From assembly GCA_934729465.1 (NCBI GenBank), contig CAKVEP010000005.1, positions 62,001-126,000 of the forward strand: a stretch of DNA of 64,000 nucleotides, given 5' to 3'. Both the position numbers and the translations under genes were made by a program. How positions within the stretch are numbered: position 1 is the stretch's first letter; each line of letters starts with the position of its first letter. The notes below the pieces were generated by a model. That model had not been told where the DNA came from and ran no database searches. It was given only the letters and a program-made list of their open reading frames with translations. Positions 26,297-34,922 of this stretch are shown piece after piece. The DNA comes from an uncultured Eubacteriales bacterium. GTDB taxonomy: Bacteria; Bacillota; Clostridia; Oscillospirales; Acutalibacteraceae.

Positions 26297-28129
26297 TTAA
26301 CCATTATTTTGCGGGATATCCGGTTTCTTAATTTCGAATTTTATACCTTCTTCACCTATGCTACATACAATATTATCTTCTTTTTGGATTTCTTGATTAG
26401 ACAAGTTAATTAAGAATGACATTAGACTATTAGTTAACTCTTTATCAATAATTTTCCTTAAGCCTCTTGCGCCTTCTTTAACTGCCATACCTTTTTCTGT
26501 GAAGTATTTGTACACACTGTCATTAAATTTGATACTGTGTCCACAGAGGCGGCTAAGCTTACTGCTTAATCCTCCTACATAACCCCTAACTAATTTTTCA
26601 CTATTATCAAAGTCTAAATTATTGAACCAAATAACTTCATCTGTTCTGTATAGTAAATTGCTGCCTAATGTTTGCGTTAACTTAGCGTTTCTATCTTGGT
26701 CATCAGAGTCAGCTGTCGTTGCCATAATTATGTAGCAGTTTCTAAAGTCTAACTTTCTATCGGCACCGTATACTCCTAATATACCCTTATCTAATATTTC
26801 GGCAACTATATTTTTAGCATCAACACCTGCTTTATCCATGTTATCAAACAATATTACGCTACTTGGATGTTTAACTATCTCTCTTGGCAATTCGCCATCT
26901 TTAAGCAATAAATCGTACAAAGAACCCTTAGTAACATACTGAGCCATATCTAAACGTATAATGTGACCTACTTCTTGACCTAATTTTTCAGCCAACATTG
27001 TTTTTCCAACACCAGTGTTTCCAGCGAAAACAAATGACCCTAAAGGTTTATTCGGACTGCTTATATCCATTCTTCCGTTTTTAACGCAGTCAGACACTAC
27101 TTTAATTGCTTGTTCTTGACCAACAACCTGTGAATTTAAGCGTTCCTCCATACTAAATAATTGTATAAGTTCAGAGTCAGTCGGTCTGGTAACAGGAATT
27201 CCCGTTACTTCTTTAATTTCTTGAAGAACCTCATCTATAGTTACTTCACTTTTATTTGTTAATTTAGCTCTTTTTACTGATGAGTTAAGAATGTCTATAG
27301 CTTTATCTGGAAAACGTCTGTTAATCATATATCTTTGAGATAAGCTAATTGAACCTACAACTGCTTGTTCTGATATTTTAATATTGTTTTCTTTTTCTAA
27401 CGACGGTACTCTATCTTTGAGTATGTCAAGTGTTTGAAAAGCATTAGGTTCTTTTAATCTTAGTTCAGGGAATCTACGTTCAAGTGCTGCATCAGGTCTT
27501 ATGTATTGGTTATACTCATTAATTGTTGTTGCAGCAACACATTTAAAGTCGTCCCTATCAAAGTTCTGTTTACACAATTCAGCTATTTTATATTTTACTA
27601 CTTGGTGGAACTCGTCCATAATTAATATGGTTTTAACTCCGTTTTTCTCATCATACTTTTTAACTGCATCAAACACAGCTCTCATACGAGCCATACAGTT
27701 ATTATCTGATGTATATGACCTTCCAACCATCAAGTCTACCATGTTTACTTTTAAAACTCTAACATTTTTAAATTCTTCAGGAACATCACCATGAGCTACC
27801 GCATAAGCAAAACCTTCTATTAAAGCTGTTTTACCAACTCCGGCTTCACCCGTAATACACACATTACTTTTAGTTTGTTTGGATAAAACTGTAAACAATG
27901 CATTAAGATCCGATTCTCTTCCGATAGCAGGTCTTAATTTCCCGTCTTTTGCTTTTTTAGTTAAATCTTCAAAGTATTGGTCTATAGTCCAACCCTCGAC
28001 ATCTAAATATCCATTTGCACCTGCGACCTGAAATCCAAGCTTTATAACTTGACCAACTACCGCATGACCTACTGCAGGTAAAACTAAAGAGAGAAGCGCA
28101 CATATACCTTTACCTAATATACCAAACAT
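26297..28129 (-). CDS. Divergent Clp/Hsp100 AAA+ ATPase without N-domain
   Basis: A 610-residue protein with two AAA+ modules arranged as in ClpA/B/C but without a Clp N-domain; the N-terminus is instead hydrophobic (about residues 4-35), perhaps a membrane tether. D1: GEAGVGKT (about 93), ILIMDEF (about 168), arginine finger in AALERRF. D2: GNTGVGKT (about 368), Walker B reading ILFDN (about 425) where Asp-Glu is normal, arginine finger YRTDEV (about 492) and sensor 2 GARGLRKI. No middle coiled coil and no obvious IGF/L ClpP loop. It is probably an orphan unfoldase with altered D2 hydrolysis. Start after AGGGG. Confidence 0.85.
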   Translation of the reverse strand: MFGILGKGICALLSLVLPAVGHAVVGQVIKLGFQVAGANGYLDVEGWTIDQYFEDLTKKAKDGKLRPAIGRESDLNALFTVLSKQTKSNVCITGEAGVGKTALIEGFAYAVAHGDVPEEFKNVRVLKVNMVDLMVGRSYTSDNNCMARMRAVFDAVKKYDEKNGVKTILIMDEFHQVVKYKIAELCKQNFDRDDFKCVAATTINEYNQYIRPDAALERRFPELRLKEPNAFQTLDILKDRVPSLEKENNIKISEQAVVGSISLSQRYMINRRFPDKAIDILNSSVKRAKLTNKSEVTIDEVLQEIKEVTGIPVTRPTDSELIQLFSMEERLNSQVVGQEQAIKVVSDCVKNGRMDISSPNKPLGSFVFAGNTGVGKTMLAEKLGQEVGHIIRLDMAQYVTKGSLYDLLLKDGELPREIVKHPSSVILFDNMDKAGVDAKNIVAEILDKGILGVYGADRKLDFRNCYIIMATTADSDDQDRNAKLTQTLGSNLLYRTDEVIWFNNLDFDNSEKLVRGYVGGLSSKLSRLCGHSIKFNDSVYKYFTEKGMAVKEGARGLRKIIDKELTNSLMSFLINLSNQEIQKEDNIVCSIGEEGIKFEIKKPDIPQNNG

Positions 28130-28292
28130 ATTATTCCCCTTTCAAACTCAATGTGTTTTTAAAATCTTTTTAACATCAACTGTACTTACATAATATCATT
28201 TTAATGTTCTCAAGTCAATAAAAATGCGCATTTTCTATTTTTCTTCCATTTATTTTTAAACACGCATAATATTTTTATAACAATTAACAAAC

Positions 28293-28580
28293 TTAACCCC
28301 CGATATTTTTCATAACAGAAATTAACACAACCATAATAATAGCAGCAAACGCCATAGCTACTACTAATTTTACAACTTTATTAATTTTTTTCTTTTTATT
28401 TCCACATTTTATTCCCACATTACCCAAAAAGTCTCTAGCTTCTTTTTCGAGTTTAGTCTTATTTACATACGAAAATTCAGGTTTAACAATGAGTAAAGCT
28501 CTTTCGTAATATTGACTTGAAATGTCTGTTATTTCGATTATCTGACGGTTTACTCCCTTTATCATTACAACACTTCCCAT
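28293..28580 (-). CDS. Small tail-anchored protein of unknown function
   Basis: Not recognised. 95 residues: an N-terminal segment reminiscent of spore-associated proteins (MIKGVNRQIIEITD, then YYERALLIVKPE), a Lys-rich turn (CGNKKKKINK) and one C-terminal membrane helix (LVVAMAFAAIIMVVLISVM). The true start may be the ATG at 28565, because GGGAAG lies 7 bp upstream of it. It is flanked by the Clp-like gene and corA, all on the minus strand but with 160-bp and 60-bp gaps. Confidence 0.6.
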   Translation of the reverse strand: MGSVVMIKGVNRQIIEITDISSQYYERALLIVKPEFSYVNKTKLEKEARDFLGNVGIKCGNKKKKINKVVKLVVAMAFAAIIMVVLISVMKNIGG

Positions 28581-28643
28581 TTATAAAATCATATTTAAAT
28601 CTTTCCATATATTAAATGAGAATATTCGTAATAAGTATAAAAA

Positions 28644-29567
28644 TTAAATCATGTCTTTTCTTCTCAAAATAACCCATGCAATAATCATACTTACGACAGA
28701 AGCAACCCAAGGTAGCCACGGATACTCCGTAAACGGCAAATCTACATTCATTCCGTAAAGCCCCGATATTATCGTTGGGATAGACATTATAAGAGTAATT
28801 GACGCCAAAATTTTCATTACTATATTAAGATTATTTGATATTATAGATGCCGACGCATCCATTGTACTTGTCAAAATATTAAGGCATATTTCAGACATTT
28901 CCATAGCTTGTTTTATTTCTATCATAACGTCTTCCAATAGTTCTTGGTCGTCTTCGTAAAGTTTAATGTACCTTCCCCTCATTATTTTTTCAAGGGTTGC
29001 ACTTATTGCCTTTAATGACGACGAAAAATAAACCAATGATTTTTCTATTTCTAAAAGCTGAATTAACTCTTGATTTTTCATTGATTTTTTTAATTCGGTT
29101 TCTACCCTGTCGCTTATTCTGTTAATCTGATTTAAGTATTGCAAATATTTGCTTGCCATGCGCAAAATAATATGTAAAACAAAGTGAGTTTTAAAGTCTG
29201 TCCTAACATTTCTAACTAAACCTTCAGCAAATTCGTCTATCACGGCATTTTCCCTTAAAGACACTGTTATAACATTTTTTTTGGTTATCATTATGCTTAT
29301 AGGCACAGTGTAATAAGTAAAGTTTTTTCCAGATTTTTCAACAACCGGACTGTCAAGTATAATAATAGTGTTGCCATCTTCGTAATCAATGTGTGAAGAT
29401 TCTTCCTTATCCAGTGCTGCTCTTAAAAAATCAGGCTCAATATTAAATTCCGAAATCAGATAATCGACTTCATTTTCCTCCGGAGAAACACAATTTAACC
29501 AACAACCCTCTTCATATTGGTCTATCTTTGAAATTCTCCCGTTTACTGTTTTGTAATAAGATATCAT
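28644..29567 (-). CDS. corA: CorA-family magnesium/divalent cation transporter
   Basis: A pentameric Mg2+ channel of the inner membrane. The 307-residue protein has a soluble N-domain, a long stalk helix, and two C-terminal helices carrying the selectivity motif YGMN (about 271-274) in ISGLYGMNVDLPF, ending with the basic tail RRKDMI. Length and motif are canonical. It has its own leader with AAGGATG upstream. Confidence 0.95.
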   Translation of the reverse strand: MISYYKTVNGRISKIDQYEEGCWLNCVSPEENEVDYLISEFNIEPDFLRAALDKEESSHIDYEDGNTIIILDSPVVEKSGKNFTYYTVPISIMITKKNVITVSLRENAVIDEFAEGLVRNVRTDFKTHFVLHIILRMASKYLQYLNQINRISDRVETELKKSMKNQELIQLLEIEKSLVYFSSSLKAISATLEKIMRGRYIKLYEDDQELLEDVMIEIKQAMEMSEICLNILTSTMDASASIISNNLNIVMKILASITLIMSIPTIISGLYGMNVDLPFTEYPWLPWVASVVSMIIAWVILRRKDMI

Positions 29568-29706
29568 CGTTACTCACATCCTTTTTAAATAAAGAGTCAA
29601 AACATTTTACATTATATCACATTCTTTTAATATTACAAGTATAAACCCATATTTCTAAGAGAATATAATAAATAGTACTCAATATAAAAGGGAACGGTGG
29701 AATATT

Positions 29707-30198
29707 ATGATAGATATTGTTGTTTGCGGAAAAAATAAAAATTCGCAAATAGATAAATTGATAATTAATAATTTTAGTGGTTTAAATTATGTTTCAATAA
29801 ATCAATCGGATAATATTCCCGCTTTTAACACAGTTAACCCAATAATAATTTTTAAAAATTCTTTTACTCAGAAATTAAATAACAGTCTTATCCCACACAA
29901 AGCCATATGTATATTAAATCCAGAAAATGAATTTGCTATTAATATTTTGTCTGAACAAAACATACCTGCAATAAGTTGTGGAATGTCGGGGAGAGATACG
30001 TTCAGTCTATCGAGCATAAATTTTCCGAAAATATCGCTTTCCCTTCAAAGACAAATTTTTTCTGTTAACGATATTTGTATAGAACCTCAAGAATTTGTAA
30101 TAAACGTTAAGAAGAACTACGAGCCTTATTCTATAATGGCAACCTGCGCCACAATTCTTCTTGTCTACTCTTCTATAAACTCCAATACTCTATTTTAG
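29707..30198 (+). CDS. Unrecognised 163-residue protein
   Basis: Not recognised. The product is soluble and alpha/beta-like, with strands such as IDIVVCGKN and NPIIIFKNS and an acidic/Asn-rich composition; the end (SIMATCATILLVYSS) is mildly hydrophobic. It has GGTGGAA upstream of its ATG and overlaps the convergent spoIIR stop by 9 bp. The layout (IILNPENEFAI, ISCGMSGRDTFS) is vaguely like the C-terminal part of a Mur-ligase/Rossmann domain, but I do not assign it. Confidence 0.55.
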   Translation: MIDIVVCGKNKNSQIDKLIINNFSGLNYVSINQSDNIPAFNTVNPIIIFKNSFTQKLNNSLIPHKAICILNPENEFAINILSEQNIPAISCGMSGRDTFSLSSINFPKISLSLQRQIFSVNDICIEPQEFVINVKKNYEPYSIMATCATILLVYSSINSNTLF

Positions 30199-30819
30199 CT
30201 TTATTTCGTTAAACAAATTTATAGTAAAATTTTTAATATTTATGAATACTTCCCAAACCTTAAACTTTATTTCATACTGTGGTTCATTTTCAACTAAATC
30301 CATTTGTCCCTCATTAAGAACCTCTTTGAGTTCGCTTCTTTCCTCAGCAGCCGGTAAACACATCGGTGGAAACATAACACACCACCAATTTTTTCCCTTT
30401 CCTTCCCCTATTAAAACCCTCACGGCTTCATAATTTCCTGCAGGAATTGTTACTGTATTATAATTTCTCGTATTAAAATATACATCGTCTGCAATCTCTA
30501 TATCGACATCATAATTATATCCGTTTTTTAAAATTTCATCTCTTGCTTCTTTTTTTATGTCTTCCTTATGGTCGCTTATTATTTTTTTCACAATATCTCT
30601 TTTCGTCATGTCTTCCATATACTGTGAACAATATAATAGTACCCTATCTCTAACCTTCAATTTTAATTCTTGGTCTTCCTTCGAATCAGAATTTGCAAGC
30701 ACATGTAATCTTAAAATTTTGTCGTTAACACCGTCACACTTTCCAGAGAAATCTATCATCGAAACAATACATGTAAATAAAAATCCTAAAAATACTGCTT
30801 TCTTCCATAAATTTAACAT
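30190..30819 (-). CDS. spoIIR: Stage II sporulation protein R
   Basis: SpoIIR is secreted by the forespore and triggers SpoIIGA to process pro-SigE (known). A signal-anchor (WKKAVFLGFLFTCIVSMI) is followed by the family core LRLHVLANSDSKEDQELKLKVRD (opening only), then NYNTVTIPAGNYEAVRV and NWWCVMFPPMCLP near the C-terminus. ATG at 30819 is chosen, with GGTGTGGGG upstream; a GTG four codons earlier is the alternative. It is downstream of the znu operon but with its own leader. Confidence 0.93.
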   Translation of the reverse strand: MLNLWKKAVFLGFLFTCIVSMIDFSGKCDGVNDKILRLHVLANSDSKEDQELKLKVRDRVLLYCSQYMEDMTKRDIVKKIISDHKEDIKKEARDEILKNGYNYDVDIEIADDVYFNTRNYNTVTIPAGNYEAVRVLIGEGKGKNWWCVMFPPMCLPAAEERSELKEVLNEGQMDLVENEPQYEIKFKVWEVFINIKNFTINLFNEIKLK

Positions 30820-30892
30820 CCTTGACCCCACACCTTCGTAATATAAATTTTATATTTTCAGTGTCATTATGGTCAAGGATGCTGATTTATAT

Positions 30893-31747
30893 TCAATTTT
30901 TAAATTTATTTTTTTTATACGTATTTATAAAAAACGTAATGAAAAATATTACGGATGAAATTAAAACAATCGTTGCGCCTGCCGACGTCCCTATATAATA
31001 AGACAATATAAGCCCTGTTATACCGGAAAACAGAGAAAAAACCACAGATACTATATGATAATCTCTAATGTTGTTAACCACATTTTTAGCCGATGCCGCC
31101 GGAAGAACCAGTAATGAATTTATTATTAGCATTCCCACCCACTTTATAGAAAACGTTACTATTAACGCCACTAATAAAACGAAAATATTTTTATAAAACA
31201 CCACATTTACTTGCTTACTCAAAGCTAAATCGGAGTTTAAGCTTGCAAGCATAAGCTTGTTAAATGACAAGAACCACACAATCAATACTATAACCAAAAC
31301 CAGCGCTAAACTAACAATCTCCTTTTGGGTTATCGACAGCACATCTCCCACAAGATAACTTGAATATCTGGAAAATCCCCCATTCATAGACAGTATTACT
31401 ATCCCAAGCGCTACCCCTGATGAAGAAAACACTCCTATTATAGTATCTGACGAAGATACTCCCGATTGTATTATCATAGATATTCCAATTGCAAAAAGTA
31501 TTGCAAAAGCCATCATGGAAATTATATAATTGTCCATCCCAAGCATCACTCCGATTGCTATTCCGGTTAATGCAGAATGTCCTAAAGCGTCTGAGAAAAA
31601 CGACATTTTATTATTTACTATCATTGTACCAATCAAGCCAAACAACGGTGCAATCATTAATATTGCCAAAAATGCATTTTTCATAAACGTAAATTCAATC
31701 CACGAAAACGGCAATACCATTTCCATAAAAGAGTATATTAATTTCAT
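30893..31747 (-). CDS. znuB: Zinc ABC transporter permease
   Basis: The membrane component of the zinc (possibly manganese) importer, ABC-3 family. 284 residues with seven or eight helices. The family core MSFFSDALGHSALTGIAIG (about 48-66) and GVFSSSGVALGIVIL are present. Its ATG overlaps the znuC stop (ATGA) and its products would assemble with ZnuC and ZnuA. Metal choice is inferred from the His-rich ZnuA. Confidence 0.93.
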   Translation of the reverse strand: MKLIYSFMEMVLPFSWIEFTFMKNAFLAILMIAPLFGLIGTMIVNNKMSFFSDALGHSALTGIAIGVMLGMDNYIISMMAFAILFAIGISMIIQSGVSSSDTIIGVFSSSGVALGIVILSMNGGFSRYSSYLVGDVLSITQKEIVSLALVLVIVLIVWFLSFNKLMLASLNSDLALSKQVNVVFYKNIFVLLVALIVTFSIKWVGMLIINSLLVLPAASAKNVVNNIRDYHIVSVVFSLFSGITGLILSYYIGTSAGATIVLISSVIFFITFFINTYKKNKFKN

Positions 31748-32481
31748 TCATTTTCACCGCCTATTTCAAATCCGAATGTTTCGCATATTTTTTTACTTTT
31801 CATCATGTCGCTAACCTTTCCAAACTCTACAACCGTACCATCCAGAAGTACATAAGACGTTGCATATTTGTGGACATGTCCTAAATCATGAGAAACCAAT
31901 ATTATCGGCATATGATACTCGCTTCTTAAAGAAGTTACCAAGCTATAAAATGCACTTATTCCTTTTCTGTCTACAGCCGACACAGGTTCGTCAAGCAATA
32001 ATATATCAGGCATAGGGTCTAGCGCAAAGCCAAGCAATACTCTCTGAAGTTCCCCGCCGGACAAATTCCCTATTGATTTATACATATGCTTTTCCGCTCC
32101 GACTTTCTCAAGAATTTCTTTACATTTACTAACTCTTTTTTTGCTGTGTCCAAGCCAAATCGGCATGTTGCTTGAATTAGTACAAAACATATCAAGCACT
32201 GTCAATGGAGTGTTTCTGTCAAAGCTTAGCCTCTGCGGAACGTAGCCTATCTTAGGATTTGATATCTTTTCACCGTTAGAATTAAAAAATTCTATTTGAC
32301 CCGTATGGCTCAAGCTTTTAATTATAGCTTTTAAAAGCGTTGTTTTTCCTGCGCCGTTTCTACCTATTAACGCCAATATTTCTCCATGATGAACCGTAAA
32401 TGAGATATTTTTTAAAATCATTTGGTTTCCTCGGTTCACACCAAGATTTTTTATTTTCACACTGCAACAACATTTTTTCAT
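31744..32481 (-). CDS. znuC: Zinc ABC transporter ATP-binding protein
   Basis: An ABC ATPase with Walker A GRNGAGKTTLL (about 41-51), Q-loop GYVPQRLSFDRN, signature LSGGELQRVLLG (about 133-144), Walker B ILLLDEPVSAVD and H-switch LVSHD. The start is ATG at 32481; the longer frame to 32499 would lie inside the hairpin that separates znuA from znuC. The start codon is only 7 nt after that hairpin, whose 3' arm contains the GGGG ribosome site. Confidence 0.95.
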   Translation of the reverse strand: MKKCCCSVKIKNLGVNRGNQMILKNISFTVHHGEILALIGRNGAGKTTLLKAIIKSLSHTGQIEFFNSNGEKISNPKIGYVPQRLSFDRNTPLTVLDMFCTNSSNMPIWLGHSKKRVSKCKEILEKVGAEKHMYKSIGNLSGGELQRVLLGFALDPMPDILLLDEPVSAVDRKGISAFYSLVTSLRSEYHMPIILVSHDLGHVHKYATSYVLLDGTVVEFGKVSDMMKSKKICETFGFEIGGENE

Positions 32482-32488
32482 AATAAAA

Positions 32489-32521
32489 CAGCCCCACATT
32501 TTAAATTTAATGTTAGGGCTG
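32489..32521 (-). promoter_or_regulatory. Hairpin between znuA and znuC (attenuator or RBS-masking)
   Basis: On the minus strand CAGCCC...GGGCTG (6 bp) and AACATT...AATGT (5 bp, small internal loop) form a stem around an AT loop. TTTTATT follows immediately and then the znuC ATG. The 3' arm holds the GTGGGG ribosome site. It can act as a leaky terminator lowering znuCB relative to znuA, as a processing block, or as a translation switch. Confidence 0.65.
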
Positions 32522-32548
32522 CACCTCCCATCTATAAAGGTTAATAAG

Positions 32549-33478
32549 TTAGCTTAACGCTTCTTTTAATACTTTCATATTTTCTTTCATTACGTTTATA
32601 TAAGAGTCTTTTTCTGCTTTTCCGGAAACAGCTGGGTCTAAAGTATATATTTTAGCACCGGTTTCTTTAGATATGGTCTGAGCTGCCGTATCAGGATATT
32701 GCGGCTCAACGAACAAACAGTTTGTACCTGTACTTCTAATAAGCTCAACCGTATCAGCAAGCTCCTTAACGCTTGGTTCACTATTTGGTTCTCTGTTTAT
32801 AACAGCTAATATATTTAAACCAAACTCCTTAGCAAAATACGGGAAAGCTTCATGGAACGTTATAATATCTTTATTTTTCACGTTATCTAACTCTTCATGC
32901 ATCTCAGTTTTAAGAGAATTAAGTTTTTCTATATATTTTTTTGAATTTGCCCTGTAAAGCTCAGCGTGTGACGGGTCAGCAGCTTCTATTCCCTTAGTTA
33001 TGTTTTCAACTTGCTTTATATAATTTGTTATCGATACCCAAATATGAGCGTTTTTCTCTCCATGTTCGTGGTCTTCATGGTCTTCGTGGTCAGTATCGTC
33101 GTGGTCGTGGTCATGATGGTCGTCATCTTCAATTAACTCAATTCCTTCGCTCGAGTCTATCACATTTATATTAGGCGCCTCTTCTATTACCTTATTCATA
33201 AAAGACTCCATTCCCGCACCGTTTATAATAAAAGCTGTTGACTGTTCTATTTTTTTCATATCATCAGATTGAAGCTGAAAGTCGTGTAAACAGCCGGTTT
33301 GATTTTGAGCCATATTAACAAGTTCAACACCCTCTGCACCCTCTGTTAAGTTCATCATGATAATATAAATAGGATAAAACGATGTTACAAACACACATTC
33401 TTCACTTTGTTTATTTTTACACCCCGGCAAAATAAACGCTAAACCAAGCGCCATTATAATCGATAATATTTTTTTCAA
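32549..33478 (-). CDS. znuA: Zinc-binding lipoprotein of ABC importer
   Basis: The substrate-binding protein of the importer, anchored by a lipobox (AFILPGC, Cys about residue 20). The cluster A-I fold shows FVTSFYPIYIIMMNL, NGAGMESFM, a His/Asp-rich flexible loop (about 115-145, alternating HDHD, DHED and EHGE) typical of zinc-specific members, then HIWVSI, FHEAFPYFAKEFGL and VEPQYPD. TTG at 33478 is preferred (AGGGGTG 9 bp upstream) over GTG at 33490. First gene of znuA-C-B. Confidence 0.93.
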   Translation of the reverse strand: MKKILSIIMALGLAFILPGCKNKQSEECVFVTSFYPIYIIMMNLTEGAEGVELVNMAQNQTGCLHDFQLQSDDMKKIEQSTAFIINGAGMESFMNKVIEEAPNINVIDSSEGIELIEDDDHHDHDHDDTDHEDHEDHEHGEKNAHIWVSITNYIKQVENITKGIEAADPSHAELYRANSKKYIEKLNSLKTEMHEELDNVKNKDIITFHEAFPYFAKEFGLNILAVINREPNSEPSVKELADTVELIRSTGTNCLFVEPQYPDTAAQTISKETGAKIYTLDPAVSGKAEKDSYINVMKENMKVLKEALS

Positions 33479-33529
33479 AAGAAAACACACCCCTGCTTAA
33501 ATTAAATGATTAATAATATTTCGAGTGTT

Positions 33530-33558
33530 ATTATATTACATAATTAAAAATTAAGCAA
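33530..33558 (-). promoter_or_regulatory. Promoter of znuACB
   Basis: On the minus strand TTGCTT (33553-33558) and TATAAT (33530-33535) with a 17-bp spacer, about 50 bp upstream of znuA. The region is AT-rich with overlapping dyads; I could not identify a confident Zur operator. Confidence 0.55.
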
Positions 33559-33593
33559 TATTATCATCATAATATCGATAACATTTATAATTA

Positions 33594-33622
33594 ATGACAT
33601 CGATTTCTGCGCATGATATAAT
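33594..33622 (+). promoter_or_regulatory. Promoter of the Nudix gene
   Basis: ATGACA (33594-33599) and TATAAT (33617-33622) with a 17-bp spacer, 42 bp upstream of the Nudix ATG; divergent from the znu promoter. Confidence 0.6.
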
Positions 33623-33663
33623 GATACCACAATAATTTAAAACTTTGACGGGAGAGGTAAAAT

Positions 33664-34206
33664 ATGAATTTGTCAGAAAAAATAGTAAACACATCTCAGA
33701 TTTTTGAAGGAGATATTATAAAAATTAATAAAAATGAGGTTTTACTTCCAAACGGAAAAACCTCCACAAGAGAAATCGTTAAAAGTAAAAACGCCGTTTG
33801 TATCGCTGTTTTAACAGAAGATAATCAGATAATCTTTGAAAAACAATTTCGCTGTCCGTTTAATAACGTTGTCCTAGAGCTGCCGGCAGGTAAGATGGAA
33901 GACTCTGACGAAACTCCACTAAATGCCGCTATAAGAGAGCTAAAAGAGGAAACCGGAATAATTGCCACTGATTACAAATTTTTAGGTGAATTTTATTCCA
34001 CTCCGGGATTTTGCACTGAAATAATCTATATGTATGCATGTAAGCTAAGTAAAATTGAAGGAACTAAGCTTGACGAAGACGAATTTATAGATATAATTAA
34101 AATCCCTATACAAAAGGCTATCGACATGATTTTAAACAACGAAATTAAAGACGGTAAAACTCAAGCCCTAATTTTAAAATTAAACACCATGATTAATAAT
34201 GGTTAA
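33664..34206 (+). CDS. nudF: Nudix hydrolase, ADP-ribose pyrophosphatase type
   Basis: Hydrolyses ADP-ribose or related nucleoside diphosphates. 180 residues. The Nudix box runs LPAGKMEDSDETPLNAA then IRELKEETGI (about 78-103), with the REUxEExGU core intact and one extra residue between the leading Gly and the first Glu. ELPAGK upstream and STPGFCTEIIYMY downstream are typical of NudF/ADPRase proteins. ATG follows GGGAGAGG. It is divergent from znuA and ends at its own terminator. Confidence 0.92.
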   Translation: MNLSEKIVNTSQIFEGDIIKINKNEVLLPNGKTSTREIVKSKNAVCIAVLTEDNQIIFEKQFRCPFNNVVLELPAGKMEDSDETPLNAAIRELKEETGIIATDYKFLGEFYSTPGFCTEIIYMYACKLSKIEGTKLDEDEFIDIIKIPIQKAIDMILNNEIKDGKTQALILKLNTMINNG

Positions 34207-34215
34207 TTATAAAAA

Positions 34216-34247
34216 TATTCCCCTTAAAATTATCTTTAAGGGGACTT
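34216..34247 (+). terminator. Terminator after the Nudix gene
   Basis: CCCCTTAAA / TTTAAGGGG 9-bp perfect stem with an ATTATC loop and a T-rich tail, right after the stop codon. Confidence 0.85.
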
Positions 34248-34272
34248 CTTATATTTTATTAAAAATAAAAAT

Positions 34273-34306
34273 AGAGGTCAATTCAAAATAATTGAATCAA
34301 CCTCTA
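34273..34306 (-). terminator. Terminator after tRNA-Ile2
   Basis: On the minus strand AGAGG...CCTCT and the inner TTGATTCAA / TTGAATTGA arms form a long hairpin followed by ATTTTTATTTTT, about 30 nt after the tRNA 3' end. Confidence 0.8.
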
Positions 34307-34334
34307 AAGCAATAGATTAGAAAGGCAAAAAATA

Positions 34335-34411
34335 TGGTGGACCATCAGGGACTCGAACCCCGGACCAACCGGTTATGAGCCGGTTGCTCTAACCAACTGA
34401 GCTAATGGTCC
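34335..34411 (-). tRNA. tRNA with CAU anticodon, most likely tRNA-Ile2 (lysidine type)
   Basis: A complete 77-nt cloverleaf including encoded CCA: acceptor GGACCAT, D-arm GCTC...GAGC with GG in the loop, anticodon loop CTCATAA on a CCGG stem, T-loop TTCGAGT and discriminator A. The CTCATAA loop and GGACC acceptor match tRNA-Ile2(CAU), whose C34 is converted to lysidine by TilS, rather than initiator or elongator Met (elongator loops usually read TTCATAC). Transcribed leftward with its own terminator. Confidence 0.93.
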
Positions 34412-34527
34412 AAGCACTCAACAACCTCATTGCTATTTTATTATATTATACCGGTAATTGAATGTCAATACATATTTTTAAATTTCCTTATACTTACATT
34501 TTATTTTTTTAAAGCGATATTTTTTTG

Positions 34528-34836
34528 TTAATTATCTCCATTAATTTCCTTTATAACTTCATTTATAACGTCATAATTTTGTTGGAATATGTCCATCATA
34601 CCTGTTGGTTGCTGCTGTACTCCTCCAACCACATCGTCTAACGATGAATCCGGCAAAACAAAAAATCCTCCCGAACAAGCCTCAACAACATCAAATATTT
34701 CTTCAAGCTCTTCCGGCGTCAGCTCAACTCCTTGGCTTAAAAATAGTTCGTTAATTTCATTTTCTGTTTTTAATTTAAAAAGCTTTTTTAAAAATTCTTT
34801 ATCTGAAAAAAGCTTTGCCACTTTCTCTTTTTTCAT
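34528..34836 (-). CDS. Nif11/double-glycine-type RiPP precursor-like peptide, orphan
   Basis: A 102-residue peptide with a helical, charged leader (KLFSDKEFLKKLFKLKTENEI, opening residues), the motif SQGVELTPEELEEI (about 36-49) typical of Nif11-like leaders, and a double-glycine cleavage motif LDDVVGG (about 66-72). The 30-residue core after GG is Gln/Asn/Ile-rich with no Cys. The excellent GGAGGA site supports translation. No maturase, peptidase-transporter or regulator is adjacent (tRNA on one side, rqcH on the other). It may be matured in trans or be a self-acting bacteriocin-like peptide. Confidence 0.65.
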   Translation of the reverse strand: MKKEKVAKLFSDKEFLKKLFKLKTENEINELFLSQGVELTPEELEEIFDVVEACSGGFFVLPDSSLDDVVGGVQQQPTGMMDIFQQNYDVINEVIKEINGDN

Positions 34837-34922
34837 AAAAAATCCTCCGATAGAAATTCATAATTTATTACATGTGATATAATACACTATGTTTTTGTAA
34901 ATGTCAACGCTTAATAATACAT

